A DNA stretch of 64,000 nt, taken from contig NZ_VDUW01000001.1 of assembly GCF_008039555.1 (NCBI RefSeq), forward strand, positions 611,436 to 675,435, written 5' to 3'. Below, piece after piece: positions 62,509 through 64,000 of this stretch. The stretch's first letter is position 1, and every line of letters starts with the position of its first letter. The notes under the pieces are model-generated. The model was not told the DNA's origin, ran no database searches, and saw only the letters and a list, made by a program, of their open reading frames with translations. The stretch comes from Cerasibacillus terrae. Its GTDB lineage: Bacteria > Bacillota > Bacilli > Bacillales > Amphibacillaceae. A program made the translations under genes and the position numbers.

Positions 62509-63549
62509 TTATTCTACTGAGGGACGAGATGATACATTGACATGAGAACGAAAGTGTTGCATGTATTTTAATGATTCACCTGTTCCAACTGCTACACTTT
62601 CTAGTGGGTCATCCGTAATAAAAACGGGTATATTCGTCTCATCACTAATTACTTTATCAATATTTTTCAACAAAGAACCTCCACCAGATAATACAATACC
62701 CCTATCCATGATATCTGCAGCTAATTCTGGGGGTGTTTTTTCTAATGTAAATTTTACTGCATTAATGATGGCGTCCATTGATTCTTTTAAAGCACTTGCT
62801 ATTTCTTTTCCTGTTAAAGTGATCGTCTTCGGTAATCCTGACAATAAATCCCGCCCTCTAATATCAATTGTTTCATGATCATCTTCTATTTGAGCAGAAC
62901 CAATTTCTAATTTTAATGTCTCAGCTGAGCTTTCTCCTATCATCAAATTATATTCTTTTCTAATATATTGAATAATTGCTTGATCCATATTATCACCAGC
63001 AACACGAATAGATTTGCTTGTTACAATTCCACCAAGCGATATGACAGCAACCTCGGTTGTTCCCCCACCAATATCTATAATCATACTACCTGTTGGTTCC
63101 CAAACTGGTAAACCTGCGCCAACAGCTGCCGCAAAAGGTTCAGTTATCGGAAAGGCATCCTTTGCTCCTGCTTGTTTGGCAGCATCAATTACTGCTCGTT
63201 CTTCTACCATTGTAATTCCAGATGGTACACATATCATAACATTTGGCTTCCCTGCAAAAAAGGATCGTTTTTGCATTGCTTTTTTTAAAAAATACTTCAG
63301 CATTAAAGCAGTAGTCTCAAAATCTGCAATTACCCCTTCTTTCATTGGTCGTATCACAGAAATCGACCTTGGTGTTCGTCCAATCATATGTTTCGCATCC
63401 GTTCCAACAGCTTCAATACTTCCTGTTCCTACATTTTTAGCCACAACAGATGGTTCACTAACGACTACACCTTTTCCTTTAATAAAAACTAGTGTATTTG
63501 CTGTTCCTAAGTCAATTCCAATATCTTGCGAAAAGTTAAATAAACCCAC
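62509..63549 (-). CDS. mreB: MreB, actin-like cell-shape protein
   Basis: Bacterial actin that organises sidewall synthesis. The 346 residues include [20 protein letters not shown] (phosphate 1), [19 protein letters not shown] (phosphate 2) and [17 protein letters not shown] (adenosine). The start is called as GTG 9 bases after AGAGGA, which gives the usual short hydrophobic N-terminus GLFNFSQ; the open frame extends 8 codons upstream. First gene of the mreBCD-minCD operon. Confidence 0.95.
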   Translation of the reverse strand: MGLFNFSQDIGIDLGTANTLVFIKGKGVVVSEPSVVAKNVGTGSIEAVGTDAKHMIGRTPRSISVIRPMKEGVIADFETTALMLKYFLKKAMQKRSFFAGKPNVMICVPSGITMVEERAVIDAAKQAGAKDAFPITEPFAAAVGAGLPVWEPTGSMIIDIGGGTTEVAVISLGGIVTSKSIRVAGDNMDQAIIQYIRKEYNLMIGESSAETLKLEIGSAQIEDDHETIDIRGRDLLSGLPKTITLTGKEIASALKESMDAIINAVKFTLEKTPPELAADIMDRGIVLSGGGSLLKNIDKVISDETNIPVFITDDPLESVAVGTGESLKYMQHFRSHVNVSSRPSVE

Positions 63550-63654
63550 TGCTATTCGTCCTCTCGTATACAATTATAAACAATACATTGCACCGTTTAT
63601 ATCAACATTATACATATAAAGCTTTTATAATATATTTTATTTTAAAATCCAAGA

Positions 63655-63688
63655 AGCGCCACTTTCACTTATATTGAAAATTGGCGCT
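63655..63688 (-). terminator. Hairpin downstream of the radC relic
   Basis: AGCGCCA and TGGCGCT close a stem extended by TTTTCA/TGAAA, with a short loop; the minus-strand side continues into TCTTGGATTTT. It lies about 50 bases past the radC stop and is probably its old terminator. The rest of 63550-63654 is mreB promoter DNA with no clear consensus. Confidence 0.6.
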
Positions 63689-63739
63689 ACAGAAAGTCGT
63701 CTATTTAATTATACGAAAAAAAGATAGAAATTGATAGTA

Positions 63740-63877
63740 CTATAAATAGCCTTTCTCTTTTAATGATATAAATTTCCGATCTCCAATGACGAGATGATCA
63801 AGAACTTCAATTCCTATAATTTTCCCAGCTTCAACTAATCGTCTTGTTACATGAATATCTTCTTGGGATGGCGTAGG
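63740..63877 (-). pseudogene. radC: radC 3-prime remnant (last 45 codons)
   Basis: The minus strand encodes [20 protein letters not shown] and [16 protein letters not shown] up to the terminal KEKGYL and stop, which is the C-terminus of the RadC (JAB/MPN) family including the Asp-x-x-Pro-Ser end of the metal motif. The similarity stops at about 63877; the expected upstream HNHPSGD codons are not there, and the frame meets TAA two codons earlier. So radC is cut by a deletion or by something inserted beyond the window edge. Confidence 0.85.
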
Positions 63878-63960
63878 TTGTTATCAAGAGTAAATTATTA
63901 AAACTCCATTATAATCAATACTTTCACTTTGAGAACATGTATTTAAAGTAAATAACAATT

Positions 63961-64000
63961 AAAGCCTGTATCTTAGTTATCACTTGAGATACAGGCTTTT
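63961..64000. terminator. Palindrome at the right edge, terminator-like
   Basis: AAAGCCTGTATCT (63961-63973) and AGATACAGGCTTT (63987-63999) form a perfect 13-bp stem with a 13-base loop and A/T flanks. No gene in the preceding 80 bases explains it. It may end a minus-strand gene outside the window. The 63878-63960 stretch shows no gene. Confidence 0.6.

Overview
The window is a low-GC chromosomal segment from an endospore-forming Gram-positive of the family Bacillaceae. Support comes from the sporulation genes sda, sigK, spoVB, coxA, safA, spo0B, spoIVFA and spoIVFB, the competence genes comEB, comEA and comN, a 6S RNA, two T-box leaders, strong Shine-Dalgarno sequences and many TTG starts. 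Gene order follows the comE-to-mreB/radC arc of Bacillus subtilis closely. The differences fit a relative outside the B. subtilis group, perhaps on the Oceanobacillus/Virgibacillus side. I cannot name the genus from the sequence.

Layout. 1-5470 (minus): the end of comE and the operon rsfS-yqeK-nadD-yhbY-aroE-yqeH-yqeG. 5471-6135 (plus): the checkpoint gene sda behind a cluster of DnaA boxes. 6269-11561 (plus): a Mrp cation/proton antiporter operon with A, C, D, E, F and G but no mrpB. 11679-12392 (plus): an uninterrupted sigK, followed by a decayed OmpA-domain relic. 12925-28933 (minus): mtnN-yrrS, greA, udk-trmR-mltG, yrzB-ruvX-ireB-alaS with a T-box, an AI-2E-family transporter, a small zinc-ribbon protein, recD2, a TPR protein, mnmA, a cysteine desulfurase and cymR. 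29105-31186 (plus): rarA and an RsfA-like sporulation regulator. 31231-31411 (minus): 6S RNA. 31526-43736 (minus): hisS-aspS with a T-box, dtd, relA, apt, recJ, secDF and comN. 43844-45845 (plus): spoVB and yrzE. 45987-63549 (minus): yajC-tgt-queA-ruvAB, yebC, coxA, nadE, safA, pheB, obg-spo0B, rplU-prp-rpmA, spoIVFAB, minDC and mreDCB. The last 400 bases hold only a 3-prime radC relic that breaks off at about 63877.

How the parts work together. Sda links DnaA and replication status to sporulation onset. Spo0B carries the phosphorelay, SpoIVFA/B control activation of sigma-K, whose gene is also here, and SafA, CoxA and SpoVB build the spore coat and cortex. MreBCD and MinCD shape and divide the cell. 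IscS-type desulfurase, MnmA, TrmR, Tgt, QueA, Dtd and three aminoacyl-tRNA synthetases form a tRNA-maturation theme. RelA, 6S RNA and the T-boxes tie transcription and translation to nutrient supply.

The window is mostly conserved core genome, and I found no convincing new multi-gene system. The items most worth a second look are the missing mrpB, a perfect 13-bp hairpin that buries the ribosome-binding site of coxA, paired palindromes resembling an IS200/IS605 end between coxA and yebC, a branched leader before pheB, the broken radC, and the OmpA relic beside sigK.
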